Origin: Leptothrix sp. (in: b-proteobacteria)
GTDB taxonomy: Bacteria; Pseudomonadota; Gammaproteobacteria; Burkholderiales; Burkholderiaceae_C
Assembly: GCA_013822685.1 (NCBI GenBank)
Contig: PNKV01000021.1
Span: forward strand, 22,669 to 86,668
Reading direction: 5' to 3'
DNA length: 64,000 nt
Below, one piece after another: positions 51,412-59,320 of the stretch. Made by a program: the position numbers and the translations under genes. Each line of letters begins with the position of its first letter. Position 1 is the stretch's first letter. The notes under the pieces are model-generated. The model ran no database searches and had not been told where the DNA came from. It worked only from the letters and a program-made list of their open reading frames with translations.

Positions 51412-51506
51412 CCGCCGATCTTGCACCATGGCCGCCCGCCATTTGATGGCTTGGGCGTGACTTCGGCAAGGTCCACCCATTTGGGGGCGTCGGGTATGCC
51501 CTGGGT

Positions 51507-53663
51507 TCAGGCCGTTTCGTGGTCGTGCGCGACGTCGTCAACCCTGATCACCCGGTCGGCGGCTTGCAGGTAGCGCAAGGCCAAGGACGGATTGCGGGCG
51601 CTTTGCGAGGCCGCTTCCATCGATTGGGTGCGGCGCAGCACCTTGTTCAAGGCCCCGGTGTCTTCACCCAGTTGGGCGCTCAAGGACAAGGCCTCGACCA
51701 GGTCGAACTGCCCACCTTGCTTGGGCAGGCTCAGGTCGGGGCACAACTGGCTGACCAGGTCGCGGCGGGTGCGCAGCAGCTCGGCCAGGGCCAGCAGTTG
51801 TTCATCGCGCATCGGGTGCAGCTGGTCAGTGGCCCGCAGGCTCAAGCCCGCCAGCCAACGGGCTGGTGCGGATGGCAAGTTGGCGTGCAGGTCTTGCAAG
51901 ATGGTGGCGGCGCGGTTCAGCTGTTGGCGGATGCCGGCCTGGGCGAAGGGCAGCAACTCGGGCTGGCCATCCACCTGGTAGCGCCACAGGCAGGCGCTGG
52001 CGATGTACAAGTGGGCCAGCACATCGCCCAGCCGCGCTGACAGCAGCTCCATGCGCTTGAGCTGACCGCCCAGCAGACCCATGGCCAGGTCGGCCGTGAA
52101 GCTGTATTGCACGCTGAGCCGGGTGATCATCTGCGCTTCGGTGTTCAGGTCGGCCGGCGGCTTGCCGTTGAGCGAGGCGCCGAACACGCTGCGCCGCAGG
52201 TTGCGGATCACGTGGCGCACGTGCGCCCACAAGGCCTGGCCCAAGGCCTGCTCGTCATGGGCTTCGATGGCTTTCATCTCGTTTAGCACATGGGGGTGGC
52301 AGCGCACCGCGCCCTGGCCAAAGATGATCAGGGCCCGCGTCAACAGGTTGGCGCCTTCCACGGTGATGGCGATGGGGGCGTGGCGGTAGCCGATGCCCAG
52401 CAGGTTGGAGGGCCCGGCGATGATGCCTTTGCCGCCCAGGATGTCCATGCCGTGGTTGACGGCACGCCGGCCGGCTTCGGTCAGATGAACTTTGAGGATG
52501 GCGCTGGCCACGCTGGGTTGCTGACCTTCATCGAGCGCGGCGGCGGTGTAGTGGCGCGCGGCGTCGGTGGCATACAGCTCGGCCGACATCTCGGCGATGA
52601 CGCCGGCCACGGCATGGAAGCGCGCGATGGGCAGGCCGAACTGCTCACGAATCTGGCCATAGCCATTGGCCACGAACAGGGCGCCTTGCTGCATCGCGCT
52701 GCCCAGGGCCGGCAATGAGATGGCGCGGCCAGCGGCCAGGCACTCCATCAGCATGCGCCAGCCTTGGCCCACCTGCTTCTCGCCACCGATGATGTTGTCC
52801 ATGGGCACGAACACGTCGTGGCCATGGATGGGGCCGTTCATGAAGGCGCTGCCCATGGGCAGGTGACGCCGACCGATCTCCATGCCTTCGGTGGGCACGG
52901 GCAGCAGGGCGCAAGTGATGCCCAGGTCGCGTTGGCCTTCGGGCTGGTTGTCGTCAAAGGCATGGAAGGCCAGGCCGACCACGGTGGCCACGGGCGCGAG
53001 GGTGATGTAGCGCTTGTCGAAGTTGACCAGGAAGCCGCGCACGCGCTGGCCATTGATCTCACGCTCGACCAGCGTGCCGCGGTCAGGGATGGACGCCGCA
53101 TCGGAGCCGGCAGAGGGCGCGGTCAAGCCAAAGCAAGGCAGGTCACGGCCATCCGCCAACCGGGGCAGGTAGTGCTGCTTCTGGGCCAGCGTGCCGTAGC
53201 GCAGCAGCAACTCGCCTGGGCCCAGGGAGTTGGGCACCATCACGGTCACCGCGGCGGCCACGTTGACGGTGGCAATGCGCGCCACCACGGTGGCATGGGC
53301 CTGGTGGCCAAATCCGAGGCCGCCATATTCAGGCGGGATGACCATGCCGAAGAAGCGCTTCTCGCGCAGGTAGCGCCACACCTCGGGCGGCATGTCGCCA
53401 GCCTGGTCGATGGCGTGGTCGTCCAGCATGCTGCACAGCTCGCGCACCTCGTGGTCCAGGAAGCGCTGCTCGGCGTCGGTCAAGGCTTTTGGGCGCACCT
53501 TGAGCAGGTCGCTGAAGTTGGGCTGGCCGGCGAACAGCTGGCCTTCAAAGCCCACCGTGCCCGCCTCCAGGGCAGCGCGTTCGGTGTCGCCCAAGGGCGG
53601 CAGGGCTTTGGCGAACGGGCTCATGGCGGCCCGCCCGATCAATGAGGCCAGCCATCCCATCAT
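51507..53663 (-). CDS. FadE-like acyl-CoA dehydrogenase
   Basis: A 718-residue acyl-CoA dehydrogenase of the large FadE type. It shows IPPEYGGLGFG near 110, CFGLTAPSAGSDAAS for the flavin site, the C-terminal half of the catalytic domain (GMDILGGKGIIAGPSNLLG, with the ITVEGANLLTRALIIFGQGA loop), and the long FadE-specific C-terminus. It is shorter than E. coli FadE because the N-terminal membrane helices are missing. The family performs the first oxidation of fatty-acid beta-oxidation. Its ATG overlaps the stop of the CHRD gene (ATGA), an odd partner. The C-terminal region after about 540 is low in known motifs. Confidence 0.9.
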   Translation of the reverse strand: MMGWLASLIGRAAMSPFAKALPPLGDTERAALEAGTVGFEGQLFAGQPNFSDLLKVRPKALTDAEQRFLDHEVRELCSMLDDHAIDQAGDMPPEVWRYLREKRFFGMVIPPEYGGLGFGHQAHATVVARIATVNVAAAVTVMVPNSLGPGELLLRYGTLAQKQHYLPRLADGRDLPCFGLTAPSAGSDAASIPDRGTLVEREINGQRVRGFLVNFDKRYITLAPVATVVGLAFHAFDDNQPEGQRDLGITCALLPVPTEGMEIGRRHLPMGSAFMNGPIHGHDVFVPMDNIIGGEKQVGQGWRMLMECLAAGRAISLPALGSAMQQGALFVANGYGQIREQFGLPIARFHAVAGVIAEMSAELYATDAARHYTAAALDEGQQPSVASAILKVHLTEAGRRAVNHGMDILGGKGIIAGPSNLLGIGYRHAPIAITVEGANLLTRALIIFGQGAVRCHPHVLNEMKAIEAHDEQALGQALWAHVRHVIRNLRRSVFGASLNGKPPADLNTEAQMITRLSVQYSFTADLAMGLLGGQLKRMELLSARLGDVLAHLYIASACLWRYQVDGQPELLPFAQAGIRQQLNRAATILQDLHANLPSAPARWLAGLSLRATDQLHPMRDEQLLALAELLRTRRDLVSQLCPDLSLPKQGGQFDLVEALSLSAQLGEDTGALNKVLRRTQSMEAASQSARNPSLALRYLQAADRVIRVDDVAHDHETA

Positions 53664-54109
53664 GGGCTGACCACCAGTTGGCCGCGGACCTCACCCTTGG
53701 GGTTGGCGGCGGTGTGCAGGTTCACATACCACTGGCCAGCGGTCACTTGCGCGGCCTGGGCTTCGGTGAGGGTGGCCTCGCCTTCAATGGGGCTCTCGAG
53801 CTTGCCCTTGAAGGGCAGGGCCACGCCAGCGCTCTGGCCGGGGATGGCTGGGCCGTGGAAATGCGCGGCCGTCACGGCGCCGCTCAAGCCGGAGTACACG
53901 ACCTTCCATTTCAAGACCTTGGTGGCAGGCGTGAACGTGGCCTCCACGGTGCCGGTGCCCATGGTGGTCACGGGCGGCACCTCGGCTTCACCCGAGAGGG
54001 TGGAGGTGAGGGTGCCCGCGTTGGACAACGAAGGGACCAACGCCAGGCTGGCTGCCGCGAACAAGCCGGCCAGCAGCGAACGCTTGAGGGTCAGGGAATG
54101 GAAGTTCAT
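53660..54109 (-). CDS. Exported CHRD-domain protein
   Basis: A 149-residue protein with a signal peptide (cleavage near LSNAG, residue 31) and one CHRD domain: LSGEAEVPPV at the start, AAHFHGPA with the conserved His pair, and WYVNLHTAANPKGEVRGQL. CHRD domains occur in chordin and many bacterial exported proteins; no activity is established. AGGAG is well placed before the ATG. It lies 19 bases after the barrel-protein stop and overlaps the FadE-like gene start, forming a three-gene transcript. Confidence 0.9.
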   Translation of the reverse strand: MNFHSLTLKRSLLAGLFAAASLALVPSLSNAGTLTSTLSGEAEVPPVTTMGTGTVEATFTPATKVLKWKVVYSGLSGAVTAAHFHGPAIPGQSAGVALPFKGKLESPIEGEATLTEAQAAQVTAGQWYVNLHTAANPKGEVRGQLVVSP

Positions 54110-54128
54110 GCTCAGCTCCTGTTGATGG

Positions 54129-54965
54129 TTAGAAACGCATCCGCAGGTACAAGGCTGGGCCGTTCAGCTTCAGATCAAGCTTGGCCACGGCTTCGTCAGT
54201 CTTGTAGTTCACGCGGATGCGGGTGTGGTTGTATTCGGCGCCCACACCGATGTTGCGCCAGGGGAACCACTCGACGCCAGCACCGGCGTTGACGATGTCG
54301 CCATAGGTTTCGCCGCCGTTCTTCTTGGATCCCGACAGGTCGGCGTAAAGCCTGACCTGGTCACTGATGCGGTGACGGAAGCCCAAGGTCACCAGTGGTG
54401 CCCAGGCGTCTTTCTTCTCGCCATCGGAGATGGTTTGCGACAGGCCGCCGAGGGTGGCCGATGCGGTGTAGTTCAGCTTGACCTTGTAGTAGGCCGCACC
54501 CACGCCCACGCCGGCCACGGTGTCTTCACCGCCGAACCACCAGCGGTAGGAGAAGTTGCCGATGTCGAACGAGGTCTTGGTGTTGAGTTGGGCCGAGGCT
54601 GAGTAGTTTTGGCCGTTGTAGGTGAAGGGCTCGCTGGCGCCCAGGGTCTTGTTCTGGCTGTAGTGGTACAGGTCCACCGAGAAGCCCTGGCGGTCGAAAA
54701 GCAGCCAGTCAACCCGGGCGCGCTTGACCACGTCGGAGCCGTCGATCACGCGTTGCTTGCCGGTGGTCTGGGTGCCGTCCAGCGAGGACAGGCTCAGGTC
54801 ACCTTCGGCGTCCACGTTGTAGCCGCCCACCCACACCCCAACCCGGTCGATCACGGGCATGCTGTTCTCGACCGCCATGGCAGGTGCGGCGGCAGCGGCC
54901 AAGGTCAGCGCGGCCCATGAGGACGCAATGCGCAGTTGGCGGGAGTTCGGCAAACGGTGAGGCAT
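54129..54965 (-). CDS. Putative outer-membrane beta-barrel protein
   Basis: A 278-residue exported protein; the signal peptide ends near PAMAVE (about 32). The mature part has alternating amphipathic strands rich in aromatic residues (VGVWVGGYNVDAEGDLSLSS, FSVDLYHYSQNKTLG, SYRWWFGGEDTVAGVGVGAAYYK) and ends with LYLRMRF, a C-terminal Phe that suits BAM insertion. It looks like a small barrel of about ten to twelve strands, with some resemblance to bacterial DUF-type outer-membrane proteins. AGGAG precedes the ATG. It is the first gene of the CHRD-FadE transcript. Function unknown. Confidence 0.75.
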   Translation of the reverse strand: MPHRLPNSRQLRIASSWAALTLAAAAAPAMAVENSMPVIDRVGVWVGGYNVDAEGDLSLSSLDGTQTTGKQRVIDGSDVVKRARVDWLLFDRQGFSVDLYHYSQNKTLGASEPFTYNGQNYSASAQLNTKTSFDIGNFSYRWWFGGEDTVAGVGVGAAYYKVKLNYTASATLGGLSQTISDGEKKDAWAPLVTLGFRHRISDQVRLYADLSGSKKNGGETYGDIVNAGAGVEWFPWRNIGVGAEYNHTRIRVNYKTDEAVAKLDLKLNGPALYLRMRF

Positions 54966-55147
54966 GGAGGTTCTCCTGATGTCTGAGAGGTGATTGGATG
55001 GGTCAAACTTTAGGAGAGGCGGCTTGCCCCGGTCCGTAGGCCCTGTCTCGTTGACCTGTAGGACATCTGCGCGACATGGCGTCGGGCAAAGCCGACAGGC
55101 ACTGTTCTTGCCCTGTTGGGCCTCAGCCTCGTGTTAGAACGGCAACC

Positions 55148-55930
55148 ATGACGATTCGTTGGCCCCGGACCGCACCGCTGCAAGGCACTTTTCGCGGCAT
55201 CACATTCTTAGGATCGGTGATCCTGTCGATCTCCCGGGGGATGCCCAACCATTGGCGTTTCCGGTCTCAGGACATGGCGCGCGTGATGGCCGATTGCAGC
55301 GCCCGCGCCCTGTTGATCGTTTTGATCGTCAATGTGCTGGTGGGTGCCATCCTGGCCTTCGTGGGCGCAGTGCAGCTGGTGAAGTTTGGCGCAGGCATCT
55401 TCGTGGCTGACCTGGTGGCCATTGCCGTGTCACGTGAGATGGCCGCCGTGATCACGGCCGTGGTGATGGCCGGGCGCACCGGCGCCGCATTTGCCGCGGA
55501 GCTGGCCACCATGCAGGCCAACGAAGAGGTCGACGCCTTGGAAGTGCTGGGCCTGAACGCGATGGACCACCTGGTGGTGCCGCGTGTGCTGGCTTTGCTG
55601 CTGGTGATGCCCCTGCTGTATGTGTTTGGCTGTTTGGCTGGTTTGCTGGGCGGCTTCACGGTGGGGGCCAGCATGCTCAGTCTGGCGCCAGCCGCCTACT
55701 TTGACCGCAGCCTGGATGCCTTGAGTTTCCAGCACCTGGGTCTGGGCTTTGCCAAGGCCATAGCCTTTGGCCTGTTGGTGGCCATCGCGGGTTGTTACCA
55801 CGGCCTGAATGCCGAGCGCAATGCGGCGGGCGTCGGCCAGGCCACCACCCGCGCGGTGGTGGCGGGCATCGTCGGCGTGATCGCGCTGGATGCCGTGTTC
55901 TCGGTCTGCGCGAACGCCTTGGGGATCTGA
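55148..55930 (+). CDS. mlaE: MlaE-family permease of a phospholipid transporter
   Basis: A 260-residue permease with five predicted membrane helices and the MlaE signature: ISREMAAVITAVVMAGRTGAAFAAELATM, then EEVDALEVLGLNAMDHLVVPRVLALLLVMPLLYVFG. Such permeases move phospholipids between the membranes. ATG 55148 was chosen over a longer upstream frame of low-complexity sequence. The ATPase gene follows one base after the stop. Compared with E. coli MlaE the length is normal. It starts a four-gene operon whose fourth member is a PqiC-like lipoprotein; mlaC, mlaB and mlaA are absent from the window. Confidence 0.93.
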   Translation: MTIRWPRTAPLQGTFRGITFLGSVILSISRGMPNHWRFRSQDMARVMADCSARALLIVLIVNVLVGAILAFVGAVQLVKFGAGIFVADLVAIAVSREMAAVITAVVMAGRTGAAFAAELATMQANEEVDALEVLGLNAMDHLVVPRVLALLLVMPLLYVFGCLAGLLGGFTVGASMLSLAPAAYFDRSLDALSFQHLGLGFAKAIAFGLLVAIAGCYHGLNAERNAAGVGQATTRAVVAGIVGVIALDAVFSVCANALGI

Positions 55931-55931
55931 C

Positions 55932-56675
55932 ATGGCCCTGCTCAGCGTTCAAGACCTGACTATGCGCTTCGGCGAGAAGCTGATCCAGGAGGAGGTGTCC
56001 TTCGAGGTTGAGCCCGGCACCATCTTCGCCATCATGGGCGGCAGCGGCTGTGGCAAGAGCACCTTGCTCAAACACCTGATCGGCCTGCTGGAACCCGCCC
56101 AAGGTCAGGTGCTGTACGACGGCAAAGACTATTGGAAAAGCCAGGACGACGAGCGCACTGCCCTGCGGTCCGGCTTTGGCGTGCTCTTTCAAAGCGCGGC
56201 CCTGTGGTCGTCCATGACGGTGCTGGAGAACGTGCTGATGCCCCTGGAGCAACACACCGACCTGGCCGAGGACGAGCGCATCGAGCGCGCCCGCGAGGCC
56301 TTGTCCTGGGTCGAGATGGCCGACTTCGCCGATTACAGCCCGGCCGACCTCAGCGGGGGCATGAAAAAACGCGCGGGCCTGGCTCGGGCCATCGCGGCGC
56401 AGCCCCGACTGCTGTTCCTGGACGAGCCTTCCGCGGGCCTGGACCCGATCAGCTCCAAGCGCCTGGACGACCTCATTCTGGAGATCCGCGACCGCACCGG
56501 CGCGGCCGTGCTGGTGGTCTCGCACGAGTTGCCCAGCCTGTTCGCCATTGCCGACGACAGCATCTTTCTGGATGCCGACAGCAAGAAACCCATCGCCCAT
56601 GGCAAGCCCAGCGAACTGCTGGACACGGCCACCCACCCAACCGTGCACGCGTTCCTGCACCGGGAGAAGTTATGA
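55932..56675 (+). CDS. mlaF: MlaF-family ATPase
   Basis: A 247-residue ABC ATPase with Walker A GGSGCGKS (36-43), signature LSGGMKKR, Walker B LLFLDEPSAGLD and the switch histidine in VVSHEL. KKR in the signature and the overall match to Mla/Mkl-type ATPases support the call. ATG 55932 lies one base after the permease stop (TGACATG); a longer frame would overlap the permease gene. The MCE gene starts within its stop codon. Confidence 0.95.
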   Translation: MALLSVQDLTMRFGEKLIQEEVSFEVEPGTIFAIMGGSGCGKSTLLKHLIGLLEPAQGQVLYDGKDYWKSQDDERTALRSGFGVLFQSAALWSSMTVLENVLMPLEQHTDLAEDERIERAREALSWVEMADFADYSPADLSGGMKKRAGLARAIAAQPRLLFLDEPSAGLDPISSKRLDDLILEIRDRTGAAVLVVSHELPSLFAIADDSIFLDADSKKPIAHGKPSELLDTATHPTVHAFLHREKL

Positions 56676-57643
56676 AACGCAATGCCTTGCTCGTCGGCAG
56701 TTTTGTCGTCGCGGCTTTGATTCTGATGGTCGCCGGGCTCGTGACCCTGGGCGGCGCCGACCTGTTTGCCAAACGGCAAAAAGCCATCGTCTACTTTCAA
56801 GGCAGTGTGCGGGGCCTGTACGTGGGCGCGCCAGTGAGCTTTCGGGGTGTGAAGATTGGCGAGGTGCTGAACATCGGCATCGAGGTCGACCCTAAGACCC
56901 TGGTGACGCGCATCCCGGTGGGCCTGACCTTGGGCAGTGACACCTTGAAGATGGGCGATGAAAAGACCGGCAGCTTTCGCAACCTGCCCGATTTGGTTCA
57001 GCGTGGCCTGCGCGCCAAGCTCATCATCCAGAGCGTGGTGACGGGGCAAACGGGCATCGACCTGGACTTCAAGCCCGACACCCCGGTGGTGCTGCTGGGC
57101 GGTGGGTCGTCCGCCGCGCCTGAGATCCCCGCCATGCGCGACAAGCTCGATGCCTTGCTGGACCAGGTCGCCGAGTTGCCTTTGGCCGACGTGGTGCAGG
57201 ACGTGCGCCGGACCCTCAACCAGTTGGACCAGACCTTGAAGGTGACACAGCAAGCGGTGGCCTTGTCGGGCAAGGAAATCAGTGCGGCGGCAGCACAGGC
57301 CAAGCAGACGCTGGTGGTGGGGGCCAAGGCCTTGCAGGATGTGCAAGTGCAGGCCAAGGCCACCTTGGTGTCGGTGGAGCAGTTGTCCGACTCATCCCGC
57401 AATGTGGTGCTGCAAACCCAGCCTGAGATCCAGCAGACCTTGCAAGCGGCACGTGATGCGGCGAATGCTGCGCAACAGGCCATGGGCAATTTTGCGGAGT
57501 TGAGCGCGGTGGGGTCGCCCTTGCGGTCGGATGCCGAACTGGCCGTGCGCGACTTGTCACTCGCAGCGCGCAGCCTGCGCTCATTTGCCGACCAGCTGGA
57601 ACGCCAGCCCAACACCATCTTGTTCGGGAAGAAAGCACCATGA
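56672..57643 (+). CDS. mlaD: MCE-domain substrate-binding protein (MlaD-like, long form)
   Basis: A 323-residue MCE protein with one membrane helix (about 7-29), an MCE domain (about 36-120: FQGSVRGLYVGAPVSFRGVKIGEVLNI, TLGSDTLK) and a long alpha-helical tail (about 150-310) with heptad-like repeats (LNQLDQTLKVTQQAVALSG). It is longer than E. coli MlaD (183 residues) and more like PqiB- or Mce-type tunnels, which can span the periplasm as helical needles. It starts by ATGA overlap with the ATPase. Lipids would pass through its hexameric pore. Confidence 0.92.
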   Translation: MKRNALLVGSFVVAALILMVAGLVTLGGADLFAKRQKAIVYFQGSVRGLYVGAPVSFRGVKIGEVLNIGIEVDPKTLVTRIPVGLTLGSDTLKMGDEKTGSFRNLPDLVQRGLRAKLIIQSVVTGQTGIDLDFKPDTPVVLLGGGSSAAPEIPAMRDKLDALLDQVAELPLADVVQDVRRTLNQLDQTLKVTQQAVALSGKEISAAAAQAKQTLVVGAKALQDVQVQAKATLVSVEQLSDSSRNVVLQTQPEIQQTLQAARDAANAAQQAMGNFAELSAVGSPLRSDAELAVRDLSLAARSLRSFADQLERQPNTILFGKKAP

Positions 57644-58269
57644 CCACTTTGCGCCGCCTTGTCGTCTCCCATGGTTTGGTTTTGTGGGCCCTGGCCTTGG
57701 GCGCTTGCAGCACAGCGCCCCCGCCCACCTTGTTGTCGCTGCCTTTGCCACCGGCCCCTGAGGCCCCAGCGACCAAGATGGTCGCGTTGCCTGCTTCAGC
57801 CGCCTCAGCGGCCTCGGCCCCTCGCTTCCTCACGCTGCGGCGCGTCAACATCCCCGAATACCTGCAGACCGATGCCGTGCGTTACCGCAACGCCGACAGC
57901 ACCTTGGCTGAATGGCCCGGCACCGCGTGGGCGGAGCGCCTGGAGGTGGGGCTGACCAATCAACTGGCTCTGCTTTTGCGGCAAGCTTTGCCGAGCTGGA
58001 CGGTGTGCGATTCGCACTGTCCCTCCATGCCCACTGGGCAAGTGTTGATCGTCAACATCGCGCCGCTCGACTACGTGCGCAACGCCGGCCAATTGCGCGC
58101 CGATGTGAGTTGGCGCATCACGGGGCCGGGCAGCACGCCCACCCCGGTTCATGTGGGCGGTGGTTCGTCCAGCACGCCGGTGTCTCCAGACACGCCTGTG
58201 GGCCAGGCCGCCGCCATGAGCCAGCTGCTCAACCAGGTGGCGAAAGACGTGGCCAGCGCCGTGCGCTGA
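57640..58269 (+). CDS. ABC-type transport auxiliary lipoprotein (PqiC-like)
   Basis: A 209-residue lipoprotein with lipobox LGAC (Cys23). The N-terminal mature part is Ala/Pro-rich. The C-terminal domain contains RRVNIPEYLQTDAVRYRNADSTLAEWPGTAWAERL, which matches the ABC-type transport auxiliary component (LPP20/PqiC) domain paired with MCE proteins. It overlaps the MCE gene by ATGA. It probably docks the periplasmic end of the MCE tunnel to the outer membrane. A Gly/Ser-rich stretch lies near residues 165-185. Confidence 0.9.
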   Translation: MTTLRRLVVSHGLVLWALALGACSTAPPPTLLSLPLPPAPEAPATKMVALPASAASAASAPRFLTLRRVNIPEYLQTDAVRYRNADSTLAEWPGTAWAERLEVGLTNQLALLLRQALPSWTVCDSHCPSMPTGQVLIVNIAPLDYVRNAGQLRADVSWRITGPGSTPTPVHVGGGSSSTPVSPDTPVGQAAAMSQLLNQVAKDVASAVR

Positions 58270-58298
58270 CATTTATTTTGTGGCCTTGCCCGTTTGGG

Positions 58299-58323
58299 CA
58301 CCCTGTTTGCCAACAACAGGGTG
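58299..58323. repeat. Hairpin-forming dyad after the Mla-type operon
   Basis: CACCCTGTT (58299-58307) and AACAGGGTG (58315-58323) pair perfectly around a 7-base loop, 30 bases after the operon stop and 25 bases before the glycine-zipper gene. A second small dyad, GCCCGTTTGGGC, lies at 58288-58299. No T tract follows, so its role as terminator is unsure. Confidence 0.45.
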
Positions 58324-58347
58324 TTACCCCAAACAAGGAGAAGTGCC

Positions 58348-58575
58348 ATGAACCCCATGCGACAGAAGTCTGTTCGCTTAGCGTGCACCGTCACCACCGC
58401 GCTTGCGTTGGTGGGCCTGGGCGCTTGCAGCGACATGTCAACCCGTGATCGCAACACCGCCGTTGGCGCAGGCGTAGGCGCTGCGGCGGGCGCTGTGCTC
58501 ACTGGCGGCAGCGCCGGTGGAACCATCGGTGGAGCTGCCGTCGGCGGCGTCATCGGCAATCAAATCAAGAAATAA
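58348..58575 (+). CDS. Small glycine-zipper lipoprotein
   Basis: A 75-residue protein with a lipobox LGAC (Cys27) and a Gly/Ala-rich core with GxxxG repeats (GAGVGAAAGAVLTGG, GGTIGGAAVGGVIGN). This is the glycine-zipper_2/OsmB-like pattern of small outer-membrane lipoproteins. AAGGAG lies 6 nt before the ATG. OsmB-type proteins are induced by osmotic or general stress, which fits the neighbours (DUF3309 and hemerythrin proteins). It starts a run of small genes after the Mla-type operon. Confidence 0.85.
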   Translation: MNPMRQKSVRLACTVTTALALVGLGACSDMSTRDRNTAVGAGVGAAAGAVLTGGSAGGTIGGAAVGGVIGNQIKK

Positions 58576-58586
58576 GGAGAGCCATC

Positions 58587-58745
58587 ATGAGCTTAGGAAC
58601 CATTCTGTTGATCGTTGTGCTGTTGATGCTCGTTGGCGCCATCCCTGCTTGGGGACACAGCCGCAGCTGGGGTTACGGCCCAAGTGGCGGCCTGGGTTTG
58701 ATCCTGGTCGTGCTGATCGTGCTGATGCTGATGGGCCGACTTTGA
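58587..58745 (+). CDS. Small membrane protein, DUF3309 type (52 aa)
   Basis: A 52-residue protein of two hydrophobic helices (SLGTILLIVVLLMLVGAIP and GLGLILVVLIVLMLMG) joined by a short aromatic loop (AWGHSRSWGYGPSGG). This is the DUF3309 pattern, common near stress genes in proteobacteria. AAGGAG precedes ATG 58587 with good spacing, and the gene lies 11 bases after the glycine-zipper gene stop. No function is known for the family. Confidence 0.8.
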   Translation: MSLGTILLIVVLLMLVGAIPAWGHSRSWGYGPSGGLGLILVVLIVLMLMGRL

Positions 58746-58786
58746 CCATCGTTGTCTGACATCCCTCATTAAATCAAGGAAGCAAC

Positions 58787-59320
58787 ATGCCAACCACCGC
58801 CAAAAAGACCGCGGCCAAGACGCCGGCCGCCAAGACCACCAAAGCCAAGACCACGCCCGACGCCGTGCAACTGCTGACCGCCGATCACAAGGAAGTCAAG
58901 AAGTTGTTCAAGGACTACGAGAAGTTGGTCAAGGCTGAGAGCAGCGAGGAAGAGAAGCAGGCCCTGGCCGAGCACATCTGCCTGCTGCTGACCGTGCACG
59001 CCAAGATCGAAGAAGAGATCTTTTATCCCGCCGCAGGTGAGGCCACCAAGGCCGAGGACTTGCTGAAGGAAGCGGTGGTTGAGCATGCCAGCGCCAAGGA
59101 CCTGATCGCGCAGATCCAGGACATGGAGCCATCAGAAGACCTGTATGACGCGAAGGTGACCGTGTTGGGCGAGTACATCGACCACCACGCCACCGAAGAA
59201 GAAGAAGAGCTGTTCCCCAAGGTGAAGCGGGCCCACCTGGACCTGCATCAACTGGGCGACGCCCTGGCCGCCCGCAAGGAAGAATTGATGTCGGAGCTTG
59301 GTGCCGAAGTGGCCGCGTGA
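58787..59320 (+). CDS. Hemerythrin HHE-domain protein with Lys/Ala-rich N-terminus
   Basis: A 177-residue protein. Residues 1-26 are a Lys/Ala/Thr-rich tail (KKTAAKTPAAKTTKAK), which could bind DNA or anionic surfaces. Residues 27-160 are a hemerythrin-like bundle with ADHKEVKKLFKDYEKL, VHAKIEEEIFYP, VEHASAKDL and YIDHHATEEEEELFP, giving the full H/HxxxE ligand set for a di-iron centre. Such proteins bind O2 or NO or store iron. GGAAGCAAC precedes the ATG. Its stop overlaps the phospholipase start. Confidence 0.92.
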   Translation: MPTTAKKTAAKTPAAKTTKAKTTPDAVQLLTADHKEVKKLFKDYEKLVKAESSEEEKQALAEHICLLLTVHAKIEEEIFYPAAGEATKAEDLLKEAVVEHASAKDLIAQIQDMEPSEDLYDAKVTVLGEYIDHHATEEEEELFPKVKRAHLDLHQLGDALAARKEELMSELGAEVAA

